From contig NZ_LSSW01000022.1 of assembly GCF_001567565.1 (NCBI RefSeq), forward strand, positions 1 to 64,000: a stretch of DNA of 64,000 bases, given 5' to 3'. The position numbers and the translations under genes were made by a program. The notes below the pieces were generated by a model. That model worked only from the letters and a program-made list of their open reading frames with translations. It was not told where the DNA came from and made no database searches. The DNA comes from Ectopseudomonas composti (GTDB lineage: Bacteria; Pseudomonadota; Gammaproteobacteria; Pseudomonadales; Pseudomonadaceae). Positions 54,921 to 63,554 of the stretch are shown here, piece by piece. The stretch's first letter is position 1, and each line of letters starts with the position of its first letter.

Positions 54921-56225
54921 GTGACCCATGCCAGAGCGCTGCAATCGCTGATGCGAGCCGTCACACCGCTCGCCGCATCGATGAGCATCAATGAAGTCGC
55001 CGATCTGTTCCTGGCGGCGGAACACCGCGCTTTTCTCTCCTTGCCGGTGGTGGACGAGCACAATCGGCCGCTTGGCCTGGTCAGCCGCGCCACGCTGCAG
55101 GACATCTTCATGCAGCGCTTCGGGCGCGACCTACGTGGTCGTCATCCGGTGGGTGAGGTGATGAACGAGGCGCCGCTGATCGTCAGTCTGCAAACCAGCC
55201 TCGAGGATGCTGCCAAACAGGTCACCGCGCAGTTGCAGTACCCGATCACCGAAGACTTCATCCTGATTGATGCTCAGGGCGGGTACTGCGGCCAGGGCAC
55301 GGTGCTGGACCTGCTCAAGGCCATGGAGGCGCGCGTCGCCCAGCGCAACCGCGTGCTGCGTCAGGCGCTGGTGGACCTCAAGGAGTCCCAGGCGCAGTTG
55401 CTGCAATCGGAGAAGATGGCCTCGCTCGGGCAGATGGTCGCGGGCGTCGCCCACGAGCTGAACACGCCGCTGGGTTATGTGAAGAACAACGTGCAACTGC
55501 TGCGTGAGCTGAGCGAGCCGCTGTTCGAATTGGCCGCTGCGCAGGCGCGACTGGGGCAGTGCCTGAACGACCCCGATTGCGACGAGGCGAGCCTCGCTCA
55601 GGCGCTGCAGGTTGCCGAGCAGGCCCGCCAGCACGCGGCGCCGGAGCTGCTGGCCGAGGATCTGCAGCAACTCTATGGCGACACCCTGTACGGCCTGGAA
55701 CAGATTGCCGAGCTGGTGGTAGGGCTCAAGGATTTCGCTCGTCTTGATCGCGCCATGAGCGAGGAGGTCGACCTCAACGACTGCATCCGCAGCGCCCTGC
55801 TGATTGCCCGTAACCACATCAAGGACAAGGTCGAGGTGGTGCAGCAGCTCGGCGAGTTGCCACGCATCGCCTGCGCGCCGTCGCAGATCAACCAGGTGCT
55901 GCTCAACCTGCTGACCAACGCCGCCCAGGCCATCGATGGCCTGGGGCGCATCCAGATTCGCAGTTGGGCGGATGAGCAGGGCATCCATATCTCGCTGCAG
56001 GACAACGGACGCGGTATGCCGTCCGAGGTCATGGCGAAGATCTTCGACCCCTTCTTCACCACCAAGCCGGTCGGCCAGGGTACCGGCCTTGGTTTGTCCA
56101 TCAGCTACAAGATCGTCCAGGACCACTGTGGGCAGATTCGCGTTGCCTCCGAACCGGGGCGTGGCACGCGTTTTCTGATCAGCCTGCCGCTGCCCGCTAC
56201 CGTCGCCATGAAAAGGAGCGCCTGA
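54921..56225 (+). CDS. CBS-domain sensor histidine kinase
   Basis: A 434-residue cytoplasmic kinase without membrane segments. A CBS-domain pair (about 10-130) is followed by a coiled coil (about 135-165), the phosphoacceptor His178 in [15 protein letters not shown], and an HATPase domain with [14 protein letters not shown] (N box), DNGRGM (G1) and [11 protein letters not shown] (G2). It starts at GTG 54921 after GGGGAGG. CBS pairs bind adenine nucleotides, so energy status is a likely input. The stop overlaps the regulator start (ATG within CCTGATG). Confidence 0.9.
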   Translation: MTHARALQSLMRAVTPLAASMSINEVADLFLAAEHRAFLSLPVVDEHNRPLGLVSRATLQDIFMQRFGRDLRGRHPVGEVMNEAPLIVSLQTSLEDAAKQVTAQLQYPITEDFILIDAQGGYCGQGTVLDLLKAMEARVAQRNRVLRQALVDLKESQAQLLQSEKMASLGQMVAGVAHELNTPLGYVKNNVQLLRELSEPLFELAAAQARLGQCLNDPDCDEASLAQALQVAEQARQHAAPELLAEDLQQLYGDTLYGLEQIAELVVGLKDFARLDRAMSEEVDLNDCIRSALLIARNHIKDKVEVVQQLGELPRIACAPSQINQVLLNLLTNAAQAIDGLGRIQIRSWADEQGIHISLQDNGRGMPSEVMAKIFDPFFTTKPVGQGTGLGLSISYKIVQDHCGQIRVASEPGRGTRFLISLPLPATVAMKRSA

Positions 56226-57139
56226 TGTCTGCACCCGTTCGCATTCTCTTCGTCGATGACGAGGAGCGCATTCTGCGTAGCCTCGCGATGCAGTTTCGCC
56301 GCCACTACGAGGTCCTGACCGAGAGCGACCCGTTACGCGCGTTACAGCGCCTGCGCGAGGAGCAGATTCATGTGCTGGTCAGCGATCAGCGCATGCCGCA
56401 GATGAGTGGCGCACAGTTGCTGGCTGAAGCACGCGAAATCGCGCCGAACACGCTGCGCATTCTGTTGACCGGCTATTCCGATCTGGATGCGGCGGTGGAG
56501 GCGCTGAACAATGGCGGCATCTTCCGCTACCTGACCAAACCCTGGGACCCGCAGGAGATGGCCTTCACCCTGCGCCAGGCCGCCGAACTGGCGGTACGCC
56601 AGGCGTTGCCGTTGCCAGCCGTGGCCAGCGAGGCGCTGAGTGCGCCGCTGTCGCTCCTGCTGCTCGATGATGAGCAGGGCACCCTCGACGTGGTCGGCGA
56701 GTTCTGTGCCGCGGGCGGGCACCGCCTGCTGCGCGCGCGCAACCTGGCCGAGGCCATGCTGCAGCTCAACAACGAGAGCGTGGACATTCTGGTCAGTGAC
56801 CTCAAGCTGGCGGGTGATGATACCGCGCCGTTGCTCAAGACGCTGGCACAGGCTCATCCACGGCTGCTCAGCCTGGTGGTCACGCCGTTTCAGGACACCC
56901 AGGCGCTGTTGCGTCTGGTCAACGAGGCGCAGATTTTCCGCTACCTGCCCAAGCCCATTCGTCGTGGTTTGTTCGAGAAGGGGCTGAAAGCCGCTGCCGA
57001 ACAGGCGCAGCTCTGGCGTACCCAGCCGCAGCAGATGGTCAGTCGCCTGGCCGAGGTGCCCCGTGACGAACGTGAACAGGAAAAGGTGGGCAGCCTGATG
57101 GGCATGCTCGGGCGCCTGCGTGAACGTTTGATTGCCTGA
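56225..57139 (+). CDS. Double-receiver response regulator without output domain
   Basis: A 304-residue protein with two receiver domains: REC1 about 5-120 (acidic DD at 11-12, phosphoacceptor Asp54 in VSDQRMP, LTGYS, Lys in YLTKP) and REC2 about 142-260 (Asp192 in VSDLKLA, Lys in YLPKP). A short helical tail follows, with no DNA-binding or enzymatic domain. It may act as a phosphate relay or by protein contact. It is coupled to the CBS kinase gene, its obvious partner. Confidence 0.88.
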   Translation: MSAPVRILFVDDEERILRSLAMQFRRHYEVLTESDPLRALQRLREEQIHVLVSDQRMPQMSGAQLLAEAREIAPNTLRILLTGYSDLDAAVEALNNGGIFRYLTKPWDPQEMAFTLRQAAELAVRQALPLPAVASEALSAPLSLLLLDDEQGTLDVVGEFCAAGGHRLLRARNLAEAMLQLNNESVDILVSDLKLAGDDTAPLLKTLAQAHPRLLSLVVTPFQDTQALLRLVNEAQIFRYLPKPIRRGLFEKGLKAAAEQAQLWRTQPQQMVSRLAEVPRDEREQEKVGSLMGMLGRLRERLIA

Positions 57140-57160
57140 CCCTTTGCTGTCCTAACGTTC

Positions 57161-57228
57161 GCCCAACCGCTCCTACGAAAATTCATTGCCCTGTAGGAGC
57201 GGCTGGGCGGCATTCCGCTTCAGCCGCG
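57161..57228. repeat. Repeat between the response regulator and pyrF (GTAGGAGCGGCT family)
   Basis: GCCCAACCGCTCCTAC (57161-57176) and GTAGGAGCGGCTGGGC (57193-57208) are inverted copies with one mismatch; GCGGCTG...CAGCCGC forms a second stem to 57228. A relative lies at 63434-63498. Confidence 0.8.
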
Positions 57229-57290
57229 ACAGCGTTCGATAGCTTTGCGCTACAATGCGCGGCGTTTTTCATCCTGTTCGAGACCCGCCC

Positions 57291-57992
57291 ATGCCCGCCT
57301 GCCAAACCCCGATCATCGTCGCCCTCGACTTTCCCAGCCGTGATGCCGCTCTGGCGTTGGCCGATCAGCTCGATCCGGCGCTGTGCCGGGTCAAGGTCGG
57401 CAAGGAGCTGTTCACCCGCAGTGGTCCGCAAGTGGTCGAGGCCTTGCAGGCCAAGGGTTTCGAGCTGTTCCTCGATCTGAAATTCCACGACATCCCCAAC
57501 ACCACGGCGATGGCGGTCAAGGCCGCGGCGGAAATGGGCGTGTGGATGGTCAACGTGCACTGCTCCGGCGGCCTGCGCATGATGGCAGCATGCCGTAACG
57601 AGCTGGACAAGCTCGCTGGCGCCAAGCCGCTGCTGATCGGCGTGACGGTGCTGACCAGCATGGAGCAGCAGGATCTGGCCGGTATCGGCCTGGACGTGCC
57701 GCCACAGGAGCAGGTGCTGCGCCTGGCCGGCCTGGCTGCCGATGCCGGGCTCGATGGTCTGGTCTGTTCGGCGCAGGAAGCCCGCGCGCTAAAGGTTGCG
57801 CAGCCGCGCCTGCAGTTGGTGACGCCGGGCATTCGTCCTGCCGGCAGCAGCGCAGACGACCAGAAGCGCATCCTCACCCCGCGTCAGGCGCTGGACGCCG
57901 GCTCCGATTATCTGGTGATCGGCCGCCCGATCAGCCAGGCCGCCGACCCGGCACAGGCGCTGGCCGCAGTGGTTGCCGAACTGCAAGGCTGA
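57291..57992 (+). CDS. pyrF: Orotidine 5'-phosphate decarboxylase
   Basis: A 233-residue TIM-barrel enzyme making UMP, the last step of pyrimidine synthesis. [16 protein letters not shown] begins the barrel; the catalytic Lys-Asp array is in [13 protein letters not shown], and [16 protein letters not shown] binds phosphate. The ATG at 57291 is the start matching the family. A -10-like TACAAT (57251-57256) lies 35 nt upstream. REP sequences flank the gene on both sides. Confidence 0.96.
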   Translation: MPACQTPIIVALDFPSRDAALALADQLDPALCRVKVGKELFTRSGPQVVEALQAKGFELFLDLKFHDIPNTTAMAVKAAAEMGVWMVNVHCSGGLRMMAACRNELDKLAGAKPLLIGVTVLTSMEQQDLAGIGLDVPPQEQVLRLAGLAADAGLDGLVCSAQEARALKVAQPRLQLVTPGIRPAGSSADDQKRILTPRQALDAGSDYLVIGRPISQAADPAQALAAVVAELQG

Positions 57993-57997
57993 GCCCT

Positions 57998-58066
57998 GTA
58001 GCCCGGATGAAATCCGGGGCCGGTCTGGAATGCCGTCCGATCTTTCCCGGATTTCATCCGGGCTAC
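57998..58066. repeat. REP-type inverted pair after pyrF
   Basis: GTAGCCCGGATGAAATCCGG (from 57998) and CCGGATTTCATCCGGGCTAC (to 58066) are perfect inverted copies. They are the same family as the copy after purF, with GAAATC instead of GCAATC. The rest of the gap to 58211 shows nothing else. Confidence 0.85.
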
Positions 58067-58211
58067 CCGCTGATCGCGGCACCGCGCTGGTGGAGTCGTC
58101 ATCAGCGCCCTGCATGACCCGCCACTCCAACGCCTGATAGTGCTGCTCTGCGCGCTGTCGCCTGGCTAGACTCCTCGCCAATTCAACAAGAATCGCTGCG
58201 AGGAAGCAGAC

Positions 58212-58973
58212 ATGAGCATGACGTTCTCCGGCCAGGTCGCCCTGGTCACCGGCGCTGCCGCCGGTATTGGCCGAGCCACCGCCCTGGCCTTCGCTGGCGA
58301 AGGACTACAAGTGGTGGTTTCCGATGTCGATGTGGCTGGTGGCGAAGCCACCGTCGAGTTGATTCGCGCGGCCGGCGGCGAGGCCTGCTTCGTGCGTTGC
58401 GACGTGACCCGCGATGCCGAGGTCAAGGCGCTGATGGACGCCACCGTGGCGCAGTACGGCCGTCTGGACTACGCCTTCAACAACGCCGGTATCGAGATCG
58501 AGCAGGGCAAGCTGGCCGACGGCAGCGAGGCCGAGTTCGACGCCATCATCGGTGTCAACGTCAAGGGCGTGTGGCTGTGCATGAAGCACCAGATCCCGTT
58601 GCTGCTGGCCCAGGGCGGCGGCGCCATCGTCAACACCGCTTCGGTAGCCGGCCTGGGGGCTGCGCCGAAGATGAGCATCTATGCAGCCTCCAAGCATGCG
58701 GTGATCGGCCTGACCAAGTCGGCAGCGGTCGAGTATGCGAAGAAGAAGGTGCGGGTGAACGCGGTGTGCCCGGCCGTGATCGACACCGACATGTTCCGCC
58801 GCGCCTACGAAGCCGATCCGAGGAAGGCCGAGTTCGCTGCCGCCATGCACCCGGTAGGGCGCATCGGCAAGGTCGAGGAGATTGCGGCTGCCGTGCTCTA
58901 CCTGTGCAGCGACCATGCGGCGTTCACCACTGGTCAGGCGTTGGCGGTAGATGGTGGGGCCACGGCGATCTGA
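58212..58973 (+). CDS. Short-chain dehydrogenase/reductase
   Basis: A 253-residue classical SDR with TGAAAGIGRATA, NNAGIEIEQG, and catalytic Ser in NTASVAG and Tyr/Lys in YAASKHAVIG. The C-terminus ends TGQALAVDGGATAI. It stands alone between a REP element and a terminator. The substrate is unknown; the sequence resembles glucose-1-dehydrogenase/3-oxoacyl-reductase-type members. Confidence 0.9.
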   Translation: MSMTFSGQVALVTGAAAGIGRATALAFAGEGLQVVVSDVDVAGGEATVELIRAAGGEACFVRCDVTRDAEVKALMDATVAQYGRLDYAFNNAGIEIEQGKLADGSEAEFDAIIGVNVKGVWLCMKHQIPLLLAQGGGAIVNTASVAGLGAAPKMSIYAASKHAVIGLTKSAAVEYAKKKVRVNAVCPAVIDTDMFRRAYEADPRKAEFAAAMHPVGRIGKVEEIAAAVLYLCSDHAAFTTGQALAVDGGATAI

Positions 58974-58991
58974 TCGACCGGACATGAACGT

Positions 58992-59019
58992 GAAAAAGGC
59001 GCCATCTGGCGCCTTTTTC
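58992..59019. terminator. Bidirectional terminator between the SDR gene and the BenE transporter gene
   Basis: AAAAAGGCGCC (58993-59003) pairs with GGCGCCTTTTT (59008-59018) around a 4-nt loop, with A and T runs on either side. Confidence 0.88.
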
Positions 59020-59032
59020 ATGAGCCTCGGAA

Positions 59033-60229
59033 TCAGGCCGTTCGTTTGCCCGCGTTGAGGATCGCCAGGGTCAGCAGGCCGGCGACGATGCCCCAGAACG
59101 CCGAGCCCACGCCGGCCAGGGTCATGCCCGAGGCGGTGACTAGGAAGGTGATCAGCGCCGCTTCGCGCTCGTTGGGCTCGCTCATGGCCTGAGTCAGCCC
59201 GCCGATGATCGAGGCGAACAGGGCCAGCGCAGCGATGGACAGGATCAGCGCCGCCGGCAACGCCGAGAACAGCGAGGCCAGGGTGGCGCCGAAGATGCCA
59301 GCGATGGCGTAGAACACCCCGCACCAGACTGCCGCGGTGTAGCGCTTGCGTGGGTCTTCATGGGCCTCCGGGCCGGCACAGATGGCGGCGCTGATGGCGG
59401 CCATATGAATGCCGTGACTGCCGAACGGCGCCATCAGGATCGACATCAGGCCGGTGCTGGTCAGCAGCGGTGAGGCGGGCACGTCGTAGCCGTTGGCGCG
59501 CAGCACGGCCATACCCGGCAGGTTCTGCGAGGCCATGGCGACGATGAACAGCGGAATGCCGATGCTGATTGCCGCCGCCAGGGAGAAGCTGGGTGTGGTC
59601 CATTCAGGCGTGGCCAGCTGCAGCTGGAAGCCGGTGAAGTCCAGCAGGCCGAAGGCGCCAGCCAGCACGCTGCCGACGATCAGCGCGCAGAGCACTGCGT
59701 AACGTGGCCACAGGCGCTTGCCGAGCAGGTAGGCGAGCAACATGGCTATCACCAGAATCGGCTGTTGCTCGGCCGCCACGCAGATTTCCAGGCCGATCTT
59801 GAACAGCACGCCGGCTAGCAGAGCCGCGGCGATGGAGGCGGGGATGCGGCGCATCAGGCGGTCGAAGGTGCCGGTCAGGCCGATCAGCACGATCAGCCCC
59901 GAGGCCAGGATATAGGCGCCGATGGCCTCACCGTAGGAGACCTGCGGCAGGCTGGTGATCAGCAGCGCGGCGCCAGGGGTGGACCAGGCGATCATCACCG
60001 GCGCGCGGTAGCGCAGCGAGAGCACGATGCAGCACAGCGCCATGCCGATCGACAGTGCCCAGATCCACGAGGAGATCTGCCCGCTGCTGAGGCCGGCGGC
60101 CTGGCCAGCCTGGAACATCAGCACCAGGGAGCTGGTGTAGCCAGTGAGCATGGCGATGAAGCCGGCGACCACGGCCGAGGTCGAGGTGTCTGCCAGTGGG
60201 CGCAGGCGAGTAGGGGCGGCGTCTTGCAT
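59033..60229 (-). CDS. BenE-family benzoate/H+ symporter-like transporter
   Basis: A 398-residue inner-membrane protein with about 11-12 helices. AVVAGFIAMLTGYTSSLVLMFQAGQAAGLSSGQ is the typical BenE start, and ASQNLPGMAVLRANGY and APFGSHGIHMAAISAAICAG are conserved segments. The name does not prove benzoate as substrate; no ben genes are near. Its ATG overlaps the stop of the LysE gene by one base (TGATG), so they are coupled. Confidence 0.88.
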   Translation of the reverse strand: MQDAAPTRLRPLADTSTSAVVAGFIAMLTGYTSSLVLMFQAGQAAGLSSGQISSWIWALSIGMALCCIVLSLRYRAPVMIAWSTPGAALLITSLPQVSYGEAIGAYILASGLIVLIGLTGTFDRLMRRIPASIAAALLAGVLFKIGLEICVAAEQQPILVIAMLLAYLLGKRLWPRYAVLCALIVGSVLAGAFGLLDFTGFQLQLATPEWTTPSFSLAAAISIGIPLFIVAMASQNLPGMAVLRANGYDVPASPLLTSTGLMSILMAPFGSHGIHMAAISAAICAGPEAHEDPRKRYTAAVWCGVFYAIAGIFGATLASLFSALPAALILSIAALALFASIIGGLTQAMSEPNEREAALITFLVTASGMTLAGVGSAFWGIVAGLLTLAILNAGKRTA

Positions 60230-60840
60230 CAGAACATTCCAGTGTCGACGATGATGGGATAGAGCGAGGCGACCAGCAGCAGGGCCATGCCAATGTTGAA
60301 GGCGCGCAGCGCACGTGGGTTGTTCAGCCACTTGCGCAGCATACTGCCGGCGACGGTCCACAAACCCACGCTGGGGCAGTTGACCAGTGCGAACAGGGCG
60401 GCGATCAGCAGCACGTTGCTGAAGAAGCCATCCTGCGGCGTATAGGTGGTGATGGCGCCGATGGCCATTATCCAGGCCTTGGGATTGACCCATTGAAAGG
60501 CCGCTGCCTGTATGAAGGTGAACGGCTTGGCCTCGGGGTTTTCACGGCTTTGCGGCGCGCCGGACTGGGCGATCTTCCAGGCCAGGTAAAGCAGGTACGC
60601 GGCGCCGACATAGCGCAGCACATCGTGCAGCACCGGCAAGCGCTGGAACACCTGGCCGAGGCCCAGACCCACGGCGGCCACCAGCAGCATGAAACCGAGG
60701 CTGATGCCGAGCATGTGCGGAATGCTGCGGCGCACACCGAAGTTTACCCCGGAGGCGAGCAGCATCATGTTGTTGGGCCCCGGCGTTATCGAGGTGACGA
60801 AGGCGAAGGCAATGAAGGCGAGCAGCAGTTCGATGGACAT
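60229..60840 (-). CDS. LysE/RhtB family amino-acid exporter
   Basis: A 203-residue inner-membrane exporter with about six helices. The family signature TPGPNNMMLLASGVNFG is near the N-terminus. GGAG lies 7 nt before the ATG at 60840; the ATG at 60846 is too close to it. The gene is first in a coupled pair with the BenE-like transporter. Substrate unknown, probably a neutral or basic amino acid or homoserine lactone-like compound. Confidence 0.9.
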   Translation of the reverse strand: MSIELLLAFIAFAFVTSITPGPNNMMLLASGVNFGVRRSIPHMLGISLGFMLLVAAVGLGLGQVFQRLPVLHDVLRYVGAAYLLYLAWKIAQSGAPQSRENPEAKPFTFIQAAAFQWVNPKAWIMAIGAITTYTPQDGFFSNVLLIAALFALVNCPSVGLWTVAGSMLRKWLNNPRALRAFNIGMALLLVASLYPIIVDTGMF

Positions 60841-60984
60841 GGTCATTCTCCGGTGACTGGCAAAGCCTATTGCGCGGTCGCGGCGGCGTCGCGGTACAGC
60901 CATGGCCGGGTTGGGCCGTACAGTCGGGCTGGGCAAGCGGCTGATCTCTGGTTAGCCTTGCCCTTTTGCGGACAAGGAAGCCCC

Positions 60985-61626
60985 ATGCAACCGGATAACC
61001 CCTACAGTGCCCCGCAGGTCGAACTGATCGATGACCTGCCGCTGCGTCAGCTTCCAGGCTGGAGTGTGCGTCAGCTGCAGGTGCTTGGCTGGTTGGCGCT
61101 GATGTCGGCGCTGGGCAGTGCGCTGATGCTGGGCGTCATTTTCGCCAGCAACTGGCTGGGCCAGGCAGAAGGGCAACAAGTCGAGCGCTATACCCGCTGG
61201 CTGAGCCTGTTGCTGATGTTGTTGGGCAACTACTTGCTGATCCGGCTCAAGAGCTTCATCGAGCAGCGTTTTGCGGCGCAGGGGTTGAGCTGGCCGGTCT
61301 GGATCATCGTTGTGCTGGCCTTGGTCAGCGGGTCGATGGACTTCATGGTCGGGGATCAGGTGTTCAAGACACTTGGCGTGCTGACCATCGCCTACCTGGG
61401 CCTGATGGTACTGATGGGACTTGGCATTGTCTGGTTCGGTATTCGCTTGCTCAAGGTGAGGCTGGCGTACGCCTCTCTGCGGATCCTGGCCTGGCTGTCT
61501 ATTGCCAGTGGTGTGATGTTCGCCAGTGTGCTGTTGTTGCCGCTAGCCATATTGCCGGCACTGGCGGTTTGCGTGGCGCAGGGGCTGGTGTTCTTTCGCG
61601 GGGCCAGTGAGCTGCGCGCGCAGTAG
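60985..61626 (+). CDS. Hypothetical membrane protein
   Basis: A 213-residue protein opening MQPDNPYSAPQVEL, the NPYxAP motif common to many unnamed bacterial membrane proteins. It has about five to six hydrophobic helices (roughly 32-55, 70-85, 100-115, 128-150, 160-200). The ATG at 60985 follows AAGGAAG (60974-60980). No family with known function is recognised. It ends 39 nt from the convergent MarR gene, with a GCCGCCG/CGGCGGC hairpin (61635-61660) between. Confidence 0.72.
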   Translation: MQPDNPYSAPQVELIDDLPLRQLPGWSVRQLQVLGWLALMSALGSALMLGVIFASNWLGQAEGQQVERYTRWLSLLLMLLGNYLLIRLKSFIEQRFAAQGLSWPVWIIVVLALVSGSMDFMVGDQVFKTLGVLTIAYLGLMVLMGLGIVWFGIRLLKVRLAYASLRILAWLSIASGVMFASVLLLPLAILPALAVCVAQGLVFFRGASELRAQ

Positions 61627-61665
61627 GCTGCCGTGCCGCCGTGGCTTGAGCTGCGGCGGCGCCTT

Positions 61666-62178
61666 CTAGGTACGTCCACGCGCCAGTGCATGGTTGACGG
61701 CCAGCCAGCCCTGCACGGCGTCTTCGCCCATCTCGCCAAACACGCGCTGCAGAAGGCGCGCCTGTTCGCGGCGCAGGGCCTGCTCCAGTTTGGCACCCTC
61801 GGGCGTGAAGCCGAGTACACGCTTGCGCTTGTCGTCAGCGGCCGCTTCGCTCTGCACCAGATTCATTTCGATCAACTGGCGCAACGGCATGTTCAGCGCC
61901 TGCTTGCTCACGCCCAGATAGCCCAGCAGTTCGGTCATGTTCAGGCCTGGATACTTGGCGATGAAGAACAGGATGCGGTGATGCACGCGTGACAGACCGC
62001 GTTTGGCGAGCATTTCGTCCGGCTTGGCGGTAAAGGCCTGGTAGCCGAAGAAGAACGCTTCCATCGCGGCCTGCTGAGCCGTGGTGTTCTTGATCACCTG
62101 CGCGCCCTGACGGCCGGCCTGCGTGCCCTCGGCGGGCGACGTTAAAAATTTCTCGGAGAAATTTTTTAGGTCAGTCAT
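61666..62178 (-). CDS. MarR family transcriptional regulator
   Basis: A 170-residue winged-helix regulator. The DNA-binding core (about 60-130) includes ARYPGLNMTELLGYLGVSKQALNMPLRQLIEMNLV-like helices and a wing with DKRKRVLGFTPEGAKL. The N-terminus (1-45) is a polar extension. It is divergent from the aminotransferase gene 83 nt away, and the gap holds a palindrome, so it probably controls itself and that gene. Effector unknown. Confidence 0.9.
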   Translation of the reverse strand: MTDLKNFSEKFLTSPAEGTQAGRQGAQVIKNTTAQQAAMEAFFFGYQAFTAKPDEMLAKRGLSRVHHRILFFIAKYPGLNMTELLGYLGVSKQALNMPLRQLIEMNLVQSEAAADDKRKRVLGFTPEGAKLEQALRREQARLLQRVFGEMGEDAVQGWLAVNHALARGRT

Positions 62179-62211
62179 ATTGACGTATCTCTGTTTGGCG
62201 GCGTAGTTTCG

Positions 62212-62226
62212 GTCAAGCAGTTTGAC
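62212..62226. promoter_or_regulatory. Inverted repeat GTCAA-N5-TTGAC in the MarR-aminotransferase gap
   Basis: A perfect 5-bp inverted repeat with a 5-nt spacer; another TTGAC-like element (ATTGACGTAT) lies near 62179. The position midway between divergent starts suits a MarR operator. Confidence 0.5.
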
Positions 62227-62261
62227 TTAATTCCAATGACTTTTGCACCCCAGGACATCCC

Positions 62262-63419
62262 ATGGCCTTCTCCGAACGCATCGCCCGCCTGAAAAGCTCC
62301 CTGATCCGTGAAATTCTTGCCGCGGCGCAGCGTCCGGAAGTGATGTCGTTTGCTGGTGGCCTGCCGGCCGAGCCGATGCTGCCGAAGGTGGACTGGGCGC
62401 AAATGCCGGCGAGCATGGGCCAGTACGGCATGAGCGAAGGCGAGCCGGCGCTGCGTGAGGCCATTGCCGCCGAGGCGCGTGCGCTGGGCGTGCCCTGCGA
62501 GGCCAGCCAGGTGCTGATCGTCAGCGGCTCGCAGCAGACCCTGGACCTGGCCGCCAAGCTGTTCATCGATCCGGGCACCGAAGTGCTGCTAGAAGCGCCG
62601 ACCTACCTGGCGGCCTTGCAGGCCTTCCAGCTGTTCGGTGCCGACTGCATCAGTGTGCCGCAGGAGGCCGACGGCCCCGAGCTGGCGGCGTTGCGTGAGC
62701 GCCTGGAAAAGCACAAGCCGGCTTTCGCCTACCTGATCCCGACTTTCCAGAATCCGTCCGCTACCCGTTACAGCGAAGCCAAGCGTGAAGCCGTGGCGGC
62801 GCTGCTCGACGAGTTCGGCGTGACCCTGATCGAAGACGAGCCGTACCGCGAGCTGGTGTTCGATGAAGGCCAGGCCACGCCCATCGTCAGCCGCCTGAAG
62901 CAGGCCAGCTGGATCTACACCGGTACCGTGTCCAAGACGTTGCTGCCGGGCCTGCGCGTCGGCTACCTGATCGCCACCAAGGACCTGTATCCGCATCTGC
63001 TGCGCCTGAAACAGTCGGCTGACCTGCACACCAACCGCGTCGGTCAGTGGCAGGCGCTGCAGTGGCTGGGCAGCGAGCAGTACCGTGGTCACCTGGCCGA
63101 GCTGCGCGACTTCTACCGCATCCGCCGTGACGCCATGCAGAGCGCGCTGGTCGAGCACTTTGGCGACCTGGCCGAGTGGGAGATTCCCCAGGGCGGCCTG
63201 TTCTTCTGGCTGACCCTGAAGCAGCCGCTCGATACCCGCACACTGCTCGACGCGGCGCTGGCGCAGAACGTCGCGTTCATGCCGGGCGAACCGTTCTTCA
63301 TCGATCCGGACGCCAACCCCGGGCACCTGCGACTGAACTTCAGTCACGTGGCCCCGGAGCGCCTGAGCGAGGGGCTGCGTCGGCTGGCAGCGGTTATCCG
63401 CGACGCGCAGGGTGCGTGA
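62262..63419 (+). CDS. PLP-dependent aminotransferase (fold type I, 2-aminoadipate type)
   Basis: A 385-residue enzyme resembling LysN/2-aminoadipate and MocR-like aminotransferases but without a DNA-binding domain. It starts SERIARLKSSLIREILAA and FAGGLPAEPMLP, binds PLP through the Lys in TGTVSKTLLPGLRVGY, and has YLIPTFQNPSATRY with the conserved Asn. The amino donor is unknown. Control by the divergent MarR regulator is likely. Confidence 0.9.
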   Translation: MAFSERIARLKSSLIREILAAAQRPEVMSFAGGLPAEPMLPKVDWAQMPASMGQYGMSEGEPALREAIAAEARALGVPCEASQVLIVSGSQQTLDLAAKLFIDPGTEVLLEAPTYLAALQAFQLFGADCISVPQEADGPELAALRERLEKHKPAFAYLIPTFQNPSATRYSEAKREAVAALLDEFGVTLIEDEPYRELVFDEGQATPIVSRLKQASWIYTGTVSKTLLPGLRVGYLIATKDLYPHLLRLKQSADLHTNRVGQWQALQWLGSEQYRGHLAELRDFYRIRRDAMQSALVEHFGDLAEWEIPQGGLFFWLTLKQPLDTRTLLDAALAQNVAFMPGEPFFIDPDANPGHLRLNFSHVAPERLSEGLRRLAAVIRDAQGA

Positions 63420-63433
63420 TTGAGTTTTACCGC

Positions 63434-63498
63434 TGTAGGAGCGGCTAGGGCGGCATTCCGTTTCAGCCGCGATTTTCGCGGATAGATCCGCTCCTACA
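63434..63498. repeat. Repeat after the aminotransferase gene (GTAGGAGCGGCT family)
   Basis: TGTAGGAGCGG (63434-63444) and CCGCTCCTACA (63488-63498) are perfect outer arms. The inner part GGCGGCATTCCG...CAGCCGCGA is shared with 57205-57230. Confidence 0.85.
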
Positions 63499-63554
63499 AA
63501 AGCAGGGTGATTGGCGGCGAGCGTGCCGCGAGGATAGATAGGGAGGGCAACGCG

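Noticed and set aside
61635..61660. Terminator after the hypothetical membrane protein gene
   Set aside because: GCCGCCG/CGGCGGC can pair, but the loop is 12 nt and no T run follows, so it is mentioned only as a hairpin.
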